A stretch of DNA of 64,000 nt. It comes from Emiliania huxleyi CCMP1516 (lineage: Eukaryota > Haptophyta > Isochrysidales > Noelaerhabdaceae). Position numbers and translations under genes: made by a program. The stretch covers positions 377,711 to 441,710 of the forward strand of contig NW_005201912.1 in assembly GCF_000372725.1 (NCBI RefSeq). The letters are read 5' to 3'. Positions 10,526-23,792 of this stretch are shown here, piece after piece. Below the pieces are notes generated by a model that was given only the letters and a program-made list of their open reading frames with translations, was not told where the DNA came from and made no database searches. Numbering within the stretch: position 1 is the stretch's first letter; every line of letters begins with the position of its first letter.

Positions 10526-10980
10526 ACGACTGTTTCGGGCGCGCGCGCGCACAACACACGACGAGAGCGAAAGTTGGAATACGGGGTAGCGGACCCTGAG
10601 TTGCACAGGGGTTGTATGCGCCAGGCCCTCCTGCTCGGCTCCAGCGAGTACACAAGTGTTGTCCTTCGCAACAGAGTAAAGAAAAAGCGGTGACCACAAT
10701 AATGAAAAATACAATAATGTGAACTCTACACAGACGACACATACTTTGCGTAGAGCTCTACCCACATGGCACATGCGTCTCACACTCATGGCATGGGCCA
10801 TGACCATGCGGGCCTGTGTGACGTGCGACCGTCTGTATGTGTGCTCCGCTCGCAGAGCGCGCTCCAAGAGGTGGAGCCACCGTCTGTGTGGCAATTGGAC
10901 AGTGGGCTACAGAAAGGGGGGCAAAGCGCAGCAATTGCGGAGGCCGCAGCTCAGCACGCGTCGAGAGCAGCGCCTCAACA
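10526..10980. other. Spacer between convergent kelch and protease genes
   Basis: No gene recognised. It should hold both 3' ends; no clear poly(A) signal stands out. Confidence 0.4.
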
Positions 10981-13569
10981 TCAATGGCCAAAGATGTGCA
11001 GATCCCAGCTGTAGAGCTGCGAGTCGGGGCCGTGCGCCGAGCCAACCTGTGTGTCCTTGATTGCGAGCGTCCAAGTGCCGGCCGGGTCCTCTCCCCAGGA
11101 CCGCACCGTCGTCATCTTCCAGTTGAATGTCGGGTGCCGGAGCGACGGCGCTCCGTCCGAACCGATCCAACCCGCCGCGCTGCAGTCGTTGTAGTCGCAC
11201 GCGCACGAGGTCGGGTTGTCGCAGATGCCGTCGTTGCGAGTCGCGCACGAGTCGGTCGACGGCGAGCACTCGGTCGGTGCCGGGTTGGAGTCCTCCGGCC
11301 GCGGCGCGGGCATCAGGACGGAATTGGTCCCCGACGGCGACATGAGCTCCACCTGCAGGTCGCCCCGCGAGGTGTGGTCGAGGTACAAATAAACCTCGAT
11401 CCACTCGGTGAAGAAGCCACCCGTAGTGCCAACCTCGAGTGTGTGGACCAGGGTTGTGCCGTCGTGAGGGACGACGGTGGACGCAGGCGCCGGTTGCGCA
11501 CAGTAGCCCCAGCTCTCGCCCTGGCAGGCCGCATCCGTCACGTAGCACCACTCTTCTGCGCTGCCATCGGGGCGACCGCAAAAGTTGTCCACCGGCGAAT
11601 CAGGCAGGTCGGTCTTGCTCCAGGTCTGCTTGCAGACGCAGCCCGCCGTGGTCAGGGGGAGGCGGAACTTGGACATCCCGTGCGCCTCAATGAGCACCTC
11701 CGGCCCCCACGGTTCCCACGACTGTGCTGCCTCCACCGCCGCCTGCGCGTCCACCATCCCAAATCCGTACTTGACATTGTGGTGGTAGCCCGCCTCATTC
11801 GTGGTCCAGCCCTCGTCGTCCGGATCCGTCATGTAGGACGTCTGGGCGAGGATACCCTGAACGTCGCGGTACGTGAGCTGCGGTGCCGCCTCGAGCATAA
11901 GCGCCACGACGCCCGACACGACGGGACACGCGTACGACGTCCCTTGCCCCTGGGCCGCGCAGCCGCCGCCGTTCGCCGCCACCATCCAGTTATTTGCGTG
12001 GTCGTAAGCATCGCCGCCAGGAGCGCTGATAAAGAGCGACGCCCCCGTCGTCGAGTAGTAGCTGTGGCGGCCAAACTTGTCGGTCGCGCCGGTCGTGATC
12101 GTAAACCGGTCGTGCTGATATCCCATCTGGTTGATGTCGTCGCCTCCGCCGTGGCCGTTGCCGGCAGCAAAGACGTAGACCGTGCCCAGGCCTCCGCGGC
12201 CCGTGTGCACTCCCCGCATGAAGTAGGTGACCGTCGTCGGGTCGAGGTGCTGGAAGCTGCATTGCATCCACAGGTGAGTCCACGCGGCGCACTCCGGATC
12301 CGTCTCGTAATTGGAAGGGTGGCTGCAGTAGCGTTGGATGCGCGAGTCGCAAGAGCCGGGCACCCAGCTCGTGCAGACTTCGCACGGCGACGGGAAACGC
12401 GGGTCGGGGCTGGTCGCTGCGACCGGCCGGAAGGGGCAAGCCATCTTGTTCTGCCGGAGCAGCTCGTGCGACAGGCAGGGCGGGATCCCCCACGAGTTTG
12501 ACGACACCGCGTTGGTCTGCAGCGCATAGTCGCTGAAGGCGAAGAGCAGGTTCTCCTCGTTCGAGTTTGTGCGGAAGCTGCACTTTGAGAGGCCAGCGCC
12601 GTACGCGATGCCGCGGGAGCACTCGTCGTTGGCGGACGCAAGCGCGATCGCCGCCGTCGTCGTCCCGTGGTCACCCATGTTGTACTCCGATCCGGGGCAC
12701 GACGCGGCCTCGTCGTACTTGCTTGCAAAGTCTGCGGGGGGGAGGGGGGGGGGGCGGGACGTGAGGAAGTTGCGGCGAGGAAAGAGAGATGGTGTGAGGG
12801 CATGCTGACTAGTCGATCTCTGTCTGTCTGCCCGTTCTCGACTGTCCGTGCGTGCGATCTGTGCCCGGGGTTGTGTTTTTGTGTGAGGGCATGCGGCACC
12901 TGGATGTTCGTGGAAGGGCCCGAGGTCGTTGATGTTGATGGTGACCCCCTCGCCGGTTATGCCCTGGGCCCAGACGGGCTCCACGCGGACGAGATCAAAG
13001 ACCCACTGGTTCGGCTCGTACAGCGGGTCCGACAGGGTGTCGTACTTGGCGTCGCAGGCGTCGACCCACGCGTCCTCGGGGCAAAGCTCACGGTCACCGT
13101 GCCGCGCAGTGACCGTCTCGGTGTACTTGGCGCAGAGTGCAGCTGTGGGGCACCACTTGTAGCCGAGGGCGGTGCAGCCGGAGCACGTATACGGGTCGCT
13201 CTCACCGCAGTCACCTCCGTCCTTGAGGCAGGCCGCGGTGCTGCAGGCCTGGTTGCAGATGCCGTTGCCAATCGCAGTGGAGTCGCAGGACCAGTGGCAC
13301 GCCTCATCGCGGGAGTGGGTGCACGCCATCGCCGTGCCATCGTCCCTCGTGCACTCGACCCCGCTCGTACCAAAGATGTCGTGCGGCTGGAAGCACTTCT
13401 TGGTCCCAACAAACCCAAAGCCCTCCGCCTTGCACTCTGGCGCACTTGATGGGCACACACACGTCTCGCTGTAGAGCCGGGGCGCTCCAGCCGCGGTGGC
13501 ATTGTACGGCGCCGGCGCGGCGCTGGCCGCATGGCACAGCAGGAGCAGGAGCGCGAGGGTGGGCAGCAT
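10981..13569 (-). CDS. Secreted subtilisin/kexin-type serine protease with LNR and P domains
   Basis: Exon 1 runs 13569-12900, the intron 12899-12732 (GTGCCG...CCGCAG) and exon 2 12731-10981; together they give about 806 residues. A signal peptide (MLPTLALLLLLCHAASA) is followed by a Cys-rich region with a Notch-type LNR repeat (IGNGICNQACSTAACLKDGG). The S8 peptidase domain carries Asp in NINDLG, His in GDHGTTTAA, the oxyanion Asn in SSNSWG and Ser in GTSYACPVVSG, so the triad is complete. A fibronectin-II/kringle-like Cys segment (CVCKQTWS ... EEWCYV ... SWGYC) follows, then a P (Homo B) domain (HTLEVGTTGGFFTEWIEVYL ... WGEDPAGTWTLAI) with a second LNR-like Cys cluster inserted. Splicing joins HEHP to DFASKYDE as in proprotein convertases. 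It probably cleaves secreted or cell-surface proteins. Confidence 0.9.
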   Translation of the reverse strand: MLPTLALLLLLCHAASAAPAPYNATAAGAPRLYSETCVCPSSAPECKAEGFGFVGTKKCFQPHDIFGTSGVECTRDDGTAMACTHSRDEACHWSCDSTAIGNGICNQACSTAACLKDGGDCGESDPYTCSGCTALGYKWCPTAALCAKYTETVTARHGDRELCPEDAWVDACDAKYDTLSDPLYEPNQWVFDLVRVEPVWAQGITGEGVTININDLGPFHEHPGAACPHTKTQPRAQIARTDSRERADRQRSTSQHALTPSLFPRRNFLTSRPPPLPPADFASKYDEAASCPGSEYNMGDHGTTTAAIALASANDECSRGIAYGAGLSKCSFRTNSNEENLLFAFSDYALQTNAVSSNSWGIPPCLSHELLRQNKMACPFRPVAATSPDPRFPSPCEVCTSWVPGSCDSRIQRYCSHPSNYETDPECAAWTHLWMQCSFQHLDPTTVTYFMRGVHTGRGGLGTVYVFAAGNGHGGGDDINQMGYQHDRFTITTGATDKFGRHSYYSTTGASLFISAPGGDAYDHANNWMVAANGGGCAAQGQGTSYACPVVSGVVALMLEAAPQLTYRDVQGILAQTSYMTDPDDEGWTTNEAGYHHNVKYGFGMVDAQAAVEAAQSWEPWGPEVLIEAHGMSKFRLPLTTAGCVCKQTWSKTDLPDSPVDNFCGRPDGSAEEWCYVTDAACQGESWGYCAQPAPASTVVPHDGTTLVHTLEVGTTGGFFTEWIEVYLYLDHTSRGDLQVELMSPSGTNSVLMPAPRPEDSNPAPTECSPSTDSCATRNDGICDNPTSCACDYNDCSAAGWIGSDGAPSLRHPTFNWKMTTVRSWGEDPAGTWTLAIKDTQVGSAHGPDSQLYSWDLHIFGH
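12789..12893 (-). mobile_element. Introner-like insertion family B in the protease intron
   Basis: Inside the protease intron an ~75-bp segment, read on the gene strand as CAAAAACACAACCCCGGGCA..., lies between two copies of TGTGAGGGCATGC (plus-strand 12789-12803 and 12880-12893). Related segments with the same CAAAAACACAA end occur at 39 kb, 43.1 kb and 45.1 kb. Confidence 0.65.
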
Positions 13570-14196
13570 CCTTCCGGGACGCGGCGCAGTCGCAGCGTGC
13601 AGATGGAGATGGGAAGGAAGGTCGTTGGCGATCGATCGCGTTTGTGTTGTCAAGAGTTGTGTCGGTCGAAACTCGGCGTGACGACTCCTTACCCCGATTA
13701 GGTTTGGGGCGTTTCGTGCCCCGTTGAATGGTCCTTGCTGTGACTGTTTGACATGGAACCCGCCCCACAGCAACGGCAACCCCCACTCTGTCGCCGCGGC
13801 CCGGCCGGGACGCGGGAGAAGAGTGTGTGGAGAAAGAAAGAGCAAGCAGAACGCGACAAGAAGCAAGAAGGCCGAACTCAAACACGAATGTGAATATGTA
13901 ATATGTCAGAACGCCCGTTTTTTTTCGCGAGAGTGTTCCAGTCTTCAAAAGATACGTGTAGCCTACGTAATGGACTCGGACAGATCAGACTCGGCCCAGC
14001 CCAGCACCCGCTCAACTACCGGCCTCGCGATCTCGGCCATCCTCTGCTGGCCAAGAGAGAGAGAAACTCTGTGTGACACATTTCTCTCTTGGCGCTTATG
14101 ACTTAGAAATGCTGCTGGCCCTCCACGGACGGGTGGTTGCACCCACCGACGTTCGCGTCGACCTGCGTGCGCGGACGTGTCACGGTTGTAGAATGA
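13570..14196. other. Upstream region of the protease gene, no gene seen
   Basis: No recognisable coding segment on either strand. It should contain the protease promoter, but no TATA-like box can be assigned with confidence. Confidence 0.4.
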
Positions 14197-14436
14197 AGCA
14201 CTTGGAGCACTTGGAGTGCAGTCATCAACCGCACATCCAGGGCCGGGGGGCTGAGAAGCACACCCAGCGAGCCGGATGATTGGCATCGGGTTGCGGGCAA
14301 GAGAGCCCTAGCCCCGGGGGTGCGCGTTCGCAGGGAAAGGGCCGTAAAGTAAACACGGTTCTCCGAGGGTTGGTTCTGCGCTTTGGGTGTCCCCTTGCTA
14401 GCGGCGGAACGCCCCCTCTACTCGGAGCTAGTAAAC
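14197..14436 (-). repeat. Dispersed repeat family R1, copy 2 (fullest)
   Basis: Reverse complement of the copies at 8588-8767 and 63883-64000. On its own strand it starts GTTTACTAGCTCCGAGTAGA, passes through CCCTCGGAGAACCGTGTTTA and ends CTCCAAGTGCTCCAAGTGCT. This copy overlaps both others and so shows they are one family of at least ~240 bp. Confidence 0.85.
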
Positions 14437-14509
14437 ACCAGACACAGGCATGACGTACACTCTCACCCGACATCGCCACTCAGGGCCCCTCCGCCCGATC
14501 TCCCCACCC

Positions 14510-14733
<224 letters not shown>

Positions 14734-15717
14734 TTTGTGTTGTGTTGTGTTGTGTGCGAGGGGTGTCTCAGTGGCGAGGGGCGGCGGGCTCGGACGTCCA
14801 CCGAGTCGCTCCGCGCGCCAGGCGGAGCGCGCGCGCGCGCGGGCCAGAAGGCTCTCGGCAGGCTCAAGAGGACATCTGCACGAGCCTGTCGAGGACTGGG
14901 GCTCCACTCGAGGTCATGTTCATAGATTCCAAAGCATTGTTAATAGCAAAGGGGGGAAAAGGTACCCTCGACCCTCACGCCTGCAACCCTCGCGCGGCAG
15001 CACACCACTGCTCCGCACGAGACACCGTTGCAGGACCAACCCCCAAAACGCGACAGCGCACACAAAATAGGGAGGGTGGGTGGGGAAGCAAGACAGGCCG
15101 TGTGGGGTGTGGGTGTCACGAGGACAGACGTCCACGAAGACGGTGGACGGACGCAAACTCCTTATCCAATTCACACTCACGGCTGTCCTACTGGTCATAT
15201 AGAAAGTCGGCCGTCCGCGAGCCCCCAGCTCGCCGACGGCGAGAGAGATGCCACGAGGGGTCGCGGTGGCGTCCATCGCCATCCTGCACGGAGAAGAAAG
15301 AACTGATGCAGCCGAAGGGCTGGCGCAGTAGGAAGGAGAGCCTGGCGCGGCCAAGGACGAGGAGCGGCGTCATGGCCAGGTGAGCAGGAGAGAGCAGCGG
15401 AAGCCGCGCTCATCAGAGCAGCGAGCGGGCGGGAGCGCCCGACACGCACGGAAGTTCAAACTTCCGTAAAAGATGAAGTAAAAGATGTCCACGGAGAGTC
15501 CGTGAAGGACGCAGAGGCAGAAGAAGAGGTAGGAGAGGAGAGGGTGAGTCTCCTGCGGGAAACTAGTGGCCTATCACGAGTTAGGGCCCCTACCCCAATC
15601 GTTATCGGCGGAGGCGAAGAAGGATCAGGCGCGGTCTGGGGTGGACGCGTGACAGATGATTCCCCCTGAAGGCCGCGCCGCCGCTCGCTGAGCGACGCCT
15701 CACATCGGCACACCGTG
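14734..15717. other. Stretch without a recognised gene
   Basis: Short open frames exist on both strands, but none shows a family motif or a convincing start. A CGCGCGCGCG run lies near 14830. Confidence 0.4.
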
Positions 15718-17338
<1,621 letters not shown>

Positions 17339-17395
17339 CGGAGTCCGAAAGACAGCGGTCCTGAATCGCCCGTCTCGCGCTGTCGTCTGCGACTC

Positions 17396-18301
17396 ATGTT
17401 TCTTAGGAAGGTCGTCGTGGTTCTTTACAGGTATATGTTACTCGTGAGATGGCAAGCGCGGACGTTCTATACCCTCTTCTCTCCCGCACGGATGATCGAC
17501 CCCAGCAAAATTCTTTTGCGCAGCGTGACTCGATGTTGCACTTGCCGCCGCGCTTGCCTTCCACCGAAGTCGCCCGTCGAGTGTGAAGTCGCCCTTATGG
17601 CCTGGCTTGTTCGCCGCCTTCGCGCCCTCATGGTCGAGGAGCCGCTGTGTGCGGGCGACCTCACGTGTCGGCAGCCGCAGCGACGCTCCTCCTTTGAGCG
17701 CGAGCGACTCTCCACGGGAGACATTTCGGTTCAGCGGGCGCAACGGCAGCAGCGCCGGTCCTTTGACCTGGCGCAGCAGCAGCAGCGCCGGTCCTTCGAG
17801 GAGAGCCTGCGAGTGCAGCAGCAGCGTCGGTCATCACAACGCTCGCGCAGGTCGAGCCACGGCAGAGTGAGTCGGCGCACGAGTGAGCGGTGGCGGCTCG
17901 CGGTGGCCGGTTGGGGATCCGTTCGCCAGAGCTCGTGCTCCGAGGGCAGCTCTCGAAGCTCCCAGGTCACGTCTGAGTCGGAGGCGAAACGGTGCAGCGG
18001 GTCCGGGGTGGAGGCAGAGGCGGCGCCGGCCGAGCCAGTGTCGGAGGCACCACCGGCGCCTCCGACCGAGAGCGCGGCGGCGGCGAGAGAGCGGATGGAG
18101 CGGATGGAACGGATCGAGCAGGCGCAGTGGGCGAGGCTGGAGAAGGAGCGGATGGAGGCAATAGAGCAGGCGCAGTGGGCAATGGCGGAGGAGGAGGACG
18201 ACGAGGCGCCAGAGGTCCTCGAGTCAAGCTCTGAGAGCTGCCTCGGACTCTTCCTCGCCGGTGCGGCGGGCGCCGGCGCGGAGGAGCAGTCGCCGGCCTA
18301 A
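17396..18301 (+). CDS. Basic protein with serial RRxS/T sites and acidic tail
   Basis: Single open frame of 301 residues from ATG 17396 to TAA. A short hydrophobic/basic N-terminus (MFLRKVVVVLYRYMLLVRW) and a CCTCRRAC cluster come first. The central part repeats arginine-directed phosphorylation motifs: QRRSSFER, QQRRSFDL, QQRRSFEE, QQRRSSQR, SRRSSHGR and SRRTSERW. A Ser-rich linker follows, then a helical double repeat (ERMERIEQAQWARLEKERM, EAIEQAQWAMAEEE) and an acidic end. RRxS is the consensus of PKA/AGC-type kinases, so this looks like a multisite phosphoprotein. No enzyme domain is visible and partners are unknown. Confidence 0.6.
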   Translation: MFLRKVVVVLYRYMLLVRWQARTFYTLFSPARMIDPSKILLRSVTRCCTCRRACLPPKSPVECEVALMAWLVRRLRALMVEEPLCAGDLTCRQPQRRSSFERERLSTGDISVQRAQRQQRRSFDLAQQQQRRSFEESLRVQQQRRSSQRSRRSSHGRVSRRTSERWRLAVAGWGSVRQSSCSEGSSRSSQVTSESEAKRCSGSGVEAEAAPAEPVSEAPPAPPTESAAAARERMERMERIEQAQWARLEKERMEAIEQAQWAMAEEEDDEAPEVLESSSESCLGLFLAGAAGAGAEEQSPA

Positions 18302-18610
18302 ATGTTTAATATTCGATCTGTGTCTGTGCGTTTTGTGTCGCGGCATGCCATTTTTTTCATAGCGAGTTGGCTAGAGGGATGTTCTACACAATGTGTTTTC
18401 TCGCCGGTCGGCGGGGCACGTCTTTTCTGACATGTCCCCGCGCTCTGCGGACTGCGCACCGGCGCTGCCACAGATATAGCGCCGCAGCGTGCCACTGGCG
18501 GCCCAGTGCTAGTGGGGGAGTGTGCGCCACGGCGCTCTAGGAGACGTTTTCATTTCCGTTCTTCTTCGTGAGAGTACTAACAGCATACCATGTACCAACC
18601 GTAACTCGGA
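18302..18610. other. Spacer between convergent genes
   Basis: No gene recognised. It should hold the 3' ends of the RRxS gene and the hot-dog gene. Confidence 0.4.
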
Positions 18611-19907
<1,297 letters not shown>

Positions 19908-20527
19908 CGGCGCGGGCTCTCTCGGCTACCGGACCGGCCCCAGCTTCGGCTGAGGGCTAACTAACAAGCTGCCGAGCCCAAAAATCACTGTGAGAGTCGC
20001 GATTTCTTGTTGGTCTTCAAGAATCTCACTCTTCCAGGATGGTCGACGCATAAAGAGGACCGGCGGGCTTTGATTGGTTCTACCTTTATTCAAGTGCGTG
20101 TCTCTTCATTGCTTTTTATTGCTCCTTTGTGCACGAACGTGTACATTTCGGCGCTGAGCCCCTCTGACTGCGCCACTACAAGGAAAGCAGGCGGCCTTGT
20201 GAAGCGCCACCCTCGCCTGTCGCTCCGAGGACTCACTGGACCTCTCCCTGAAGTGGCGATTTGAAGAACCTCGCCCCACAAACCAATTTCTGTTACGCTT
20301 GTCTGGCGCCGCGCCTCGCAGGCGTTTCTCGTGGCGACCTCTTGAGCTTTGATGGTGCCAAAACAGATGGTGCCGATCGCCCGCCCGCCCGCCCGCTCGC
20401 CAGCACCATTCCACACCAACTCCACCCCACACGATCGTCTTGCATCTCCGCCCTTATACTGCCCGCTTGCCGGCTGCCGCCGCTGTCGCCGTCGCCACAC
20501 GCCTCTGCGTTCCTGCAGGAGGGAAAG
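19908..20527. other. Divergent spacer between the hydratase and Hint genes
   Basis: No coding segment recognised. Both genes point away from this interval, so it should hold both promoters. Confidence 0.4.
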
Positions 20528-22233
20528 ATGATCTTTGCCACGGCTCTCGTCGTGCTTGGCCTCACCGAGTCGGCTGACGCCCTCGTCCCACAGCAGTTGG
20601 CGAGGGCCCTCGTGGCGGTGAAACATGCGTCTGCCCAGACAAGTGTGTCGTCCAGGGCGTTTGAAGCTTGCTCATCGCACTCGGATTGCAGCGACGACAA
20701 TTACTGCGATACCGCGCAGCAGTGCTTCCCGTGCTCCGCGTGCGCTTCTTTTGACGACGCTATCGACGGCACGTGCCCGTCGAAGTGCGGCGACGGCGGC
20801 GGAGGTTGCTCATCGCACTCGGATTGCAGCGACGACAACTACTGCGATACCGCAATGAACTGCTTCCCGTGCTCCGCGTGCGCTGCTGTTGACGACGCCA
20901 TCGACGGAACCTGCCCGCCGAAGTGCGGCGACGGCGGCGGAGATTTCGGAGACCTTTGCAACGATGGCTCCGGGTGGGAAGAACTCTTTGGCGCCGACCT
21001 GCTTGAATGCCTCTGCGAGAATGGCGCGACCTCAGCGTCTGTGAATGACCCCGGCCTTGAAATCATTTGCAAATGTGAGGATGAGTTTGTGCGCGGCACC
21101 TCTCCCCTACCCGCGGCCCTCTGCGATCTCGCTCACCCCTACCACCCGTGCGCACAGAAATCGTCTGCGTCAGTCCAACTCGCGGCCGCTTTGTCGGGCC
21201 AAGACCCCGACGACTACTTCAAGGAGACTGTTCTCGAGGGGGAAGAGTGCCCCTCGGACGACCCCTGCTTCGCCCGTGACACCCTCGCCCTCCTCCCGTC
21301 GGGGGAGCGAGTGCCGATGGCCTCGCTCAAGGCAGGCGACCTCGTCATGGACGGCCCCTCATCAGTCGCCCGCGTCATCGTCAACCAGCATCGCGAGGCC
21401 GCCGTGCCACCGAGCCCGCTGTACCACCTTCTCGCCGTTACCACAAATACCCGCGCCGCCACCCTCTCGCCTCAACCAATCCACACCGAGCCCGTCTTGC
21501 CGCCAGGCCACCTTCAAGTCGGCCCTCCTCGAGCTCGAGCACGCCAACGGCATACTCTCCCTCACCCCCGATCATGTGCTGGAGGTGGACGGAGAGGCGC
21601 GGCTGATGCTAACCCCCTTCCTCCCTTCTCCCACCGCCCTCCCACCACCGCCCACCTCCCACAACCTCCCACCACAACCTCCCCTGCCGCAGTTCGTCCC
21701 CGCGCGCATGGTCGCGGCCGGCTCCAAGCTCGGCGAGTCCGAGGTGTCGCGCGTCGTCGCCTCGGTGGGCGAGGTGATCAACCCGCTCACCACCTCGGGC
21801 AAGATCCTCACTCAAGGCGGCGTGCTCGCCTCCACCTACCCCGAGTGGGTCGCCGAGTACATGCTCTCCTCCTACCTCGTACCGCTCCCGCTCTCGCTCT
21901 CCAATCTGCTCTCGTACCTCTTCCCGGAGACCGCGCAGGCGCGCCTCGCCTCGCCTGTTAGCACCCCTCCTCTGCCCTCCTCACCCCGGGTCTGAAAGAG
22001 CATGGGGCCCTCACACACAGGCGTACTACGACGCGCTCATTGAGCCGCTCGTCACCAAGGCCCACCCGAAGCACCTAAAGGCCGCCCTCCCCGCCCCGCT
22101 CCTCCCTGCCGCCTTCCTTGTGGGCGACCTCGCCGTCTCCGCCGGTTTCGCCGCCTTCGCGCTGGCCTCGCCGTCGGGCGTGGCGGCTGTCGCGGTCCTC
22201 CTCGCCGCCAAGATGCGCAAGGCGCGCAAGTGA
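20528..22233 (+). CDS. Secreted Cys-repeat protein with Hint (hedgehog/intein-type) domain
   Basis: ATG 20528 begins a signal peptide (MIFATALVVLGLTESADA). Two tandem Cys-rich repeats follow (each ACSSHSDCSDDNYCDTA/GCSSHSDC... to DDAIDGTCP-KCGDGGG), then another Cys region. A Hint domain starts at CFARDTLALLPSGERVPM with LKAGDLVMDG. After an intron it continues ALLELEHANGILSLTPDHVL (catalytic-type His). After a further intron come MVAAGSKLGESEVSRVV and VINPLTTSGKILTQGGVLAS. The last exon ends in a hydrophobic segment with basic KMRKARK tail and TGA at 22231-22233. Introns lie near 21426-21510, 21590-21692 and 21940-22021, some apparently GC-AG. Hint domains self-cleave at the Cys; here that would release the Cys-repeat part. 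Activity is inferred. Confidence 0.85.
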
Positions 22234-23104
22234 AGATTAAGGCCGGCTCCACGTCGCCGTCAACCGCCCTGGCCGGTTGTCTGAATCCTGTGTACTACCA
22301 TCGAGCTTCCTTTGCATGTCGAGGGCTGCGCCCCATGAACCCGCATCCGGCGCCAGATCACATGATCCGGTGGGATCGCGTGCGCCCCCGCCCCTCCCCC
22401 GCCTCCGCCCCCCCGCACCAAGGCTCTACCCCGACTCGTCAGCGAGCTCCATGTCTATGTCCATGTGTGGGCGACCGCTGCGGTAACGGGTAAGACACGT
22501 GCTGTTTACAATTAGTTTACAAATACCCACTCGCTGCTGGTCATGCAAGACTGACACTTTGAGTCAGGTGTGGAAGGAGGCGGGCAGGCGCCCTCGGGCC
22601 CCGAGCCCCTCCTCGCGAGCCCCCCGAGACTCTCTCCGAACTCAAATTTATATCCACCGCAAAGAGAAAGAAAGAACGAAACAGTCTCTCGCCAATTCTC
22701 GCACGCAGCGACCTTCATGCCACCTCGGTCCTCGCTCCCCTCGCGGTCTTCTCACTCTCGTCGTTCTCTCTCCTGCTGCATCATCCTCTGACTCGTCGCT
22801 TAACGGCCTCGTTCTGCGACGACCGACGACGACGCCGCCTGCCGATCCCTTGCGCGGCTTCTGTCGCCTCTCTGCGACGATTATTCTTCTTTCAAGGTCG
22901 TCTGCCGGCCCCCTCAGCAGCAGCGGGGAGCACGGTCGGAAGGGCGCACTGCGAGGAGAGAGAGGGGGGGGGGGGAGAGGGGGGGGAGAAGAGTGTGAGG
23001 GGTACGGGGGCGAGGGCATGGAGGGGGAGAGGAAGAGCAAGGGCGAGAGGGGGCAGGGGACGGGTCGATGGCATACTAGGGGGGGGAGGGTGGTGGGCGG
23101 CGAC
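22234..23104. other. Spacer with a shared dispersed segment
   Basis: 22695-22800 (CTTCATGCCACCTCGG ... CTCTCGTCGTTCTCTC) closely resembles 59705-59790 upstream of the nucleotide-sugar transporter. A G/A-rich low-complexity run lies at 22955-23090. No gene recognised. Confidence 0.6.
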
Positions 23105-23295
23105 CGCCGCATACCGCCCTATGGCGGCGAGTATCTATCGCTACGCCAGGCAGGGAGGGAGGACAAGGACGTCGACGTGCGGCTGCTGCTGTTCGAGTCG
23201 TTCGGTGGGTTCGGGAAGGGGGTCCGCGAGATCCTCTGGAAGGCGGCGAACGTGCTGCAGAACAAGCTGACGCGGGCCCAGTACCTGCCTGGAAT
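23105..23295 (+). mobile_element. Retroelement fossil fragment
   Basis: A short plus-strand segment reads REDKDVDVRLLLFESFGGFG ... NKLTRAQY, resembling the C-terminal tail of reverse-transcriptase-bearing elements repeated through algal genomes. Nothing else of the element is adjacent; it is a fragment. The family call rests on recollection of this tail and is tentative. Confidence 0.45.
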
Positions 23296-23546
23296 GCGTG
23301 GACCATCTTTGGAATGCGGTGTGCATCTTGAAATGCGAAAAGTCAACTCGGCGTTCTGAGTTGAAAAATGCAATCTGAGTTGATTTTTTGCAACTCAAAA
23401 TGCCCTCAGCATCTCAAATTGCGGGTTCCCGCTTCCCCGCCCCTGACGTGTCGTGGCGCGTACCTTCCCTTGCGACCTTGTGAGTTGTGACCAGGGCGCG
23501 TACGAGCTCACACAGGGACGAGGGAGGGGTCCGGAGTGGATAATGC

Positions 23547-23547
<1 letters not shown>

Positions 23548-23617
<70 letters not shown>

Positions 23618-23640
23618 CACAGTGTGTGTGTGTGTGTGTG

Positions 23641-23727
<87 letters not shown>
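23548..23727. repeat. (GT)n microsatellite beside the assembly gap
   Basis: About 180 bp of GT interrupted once by GACACAGT and once by TTG. Such arrays commonly stop assemblies. Confidence 0.96.
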
Positions 23728-23792
23728 TCATGTCGCCGCGGCGGGCCACGCATCTCTCGCCTCCGGCCACTTCCATCACGTGTATGTAACGC

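Noticed and set aside
10837-12501. 554-codon plus-strand frame opposite the protease
   Set aside because: Antisense shadow: the minus strand carries a complete catalytic triad and P domain; the plus frame is Arg/Val-rich without motifs.
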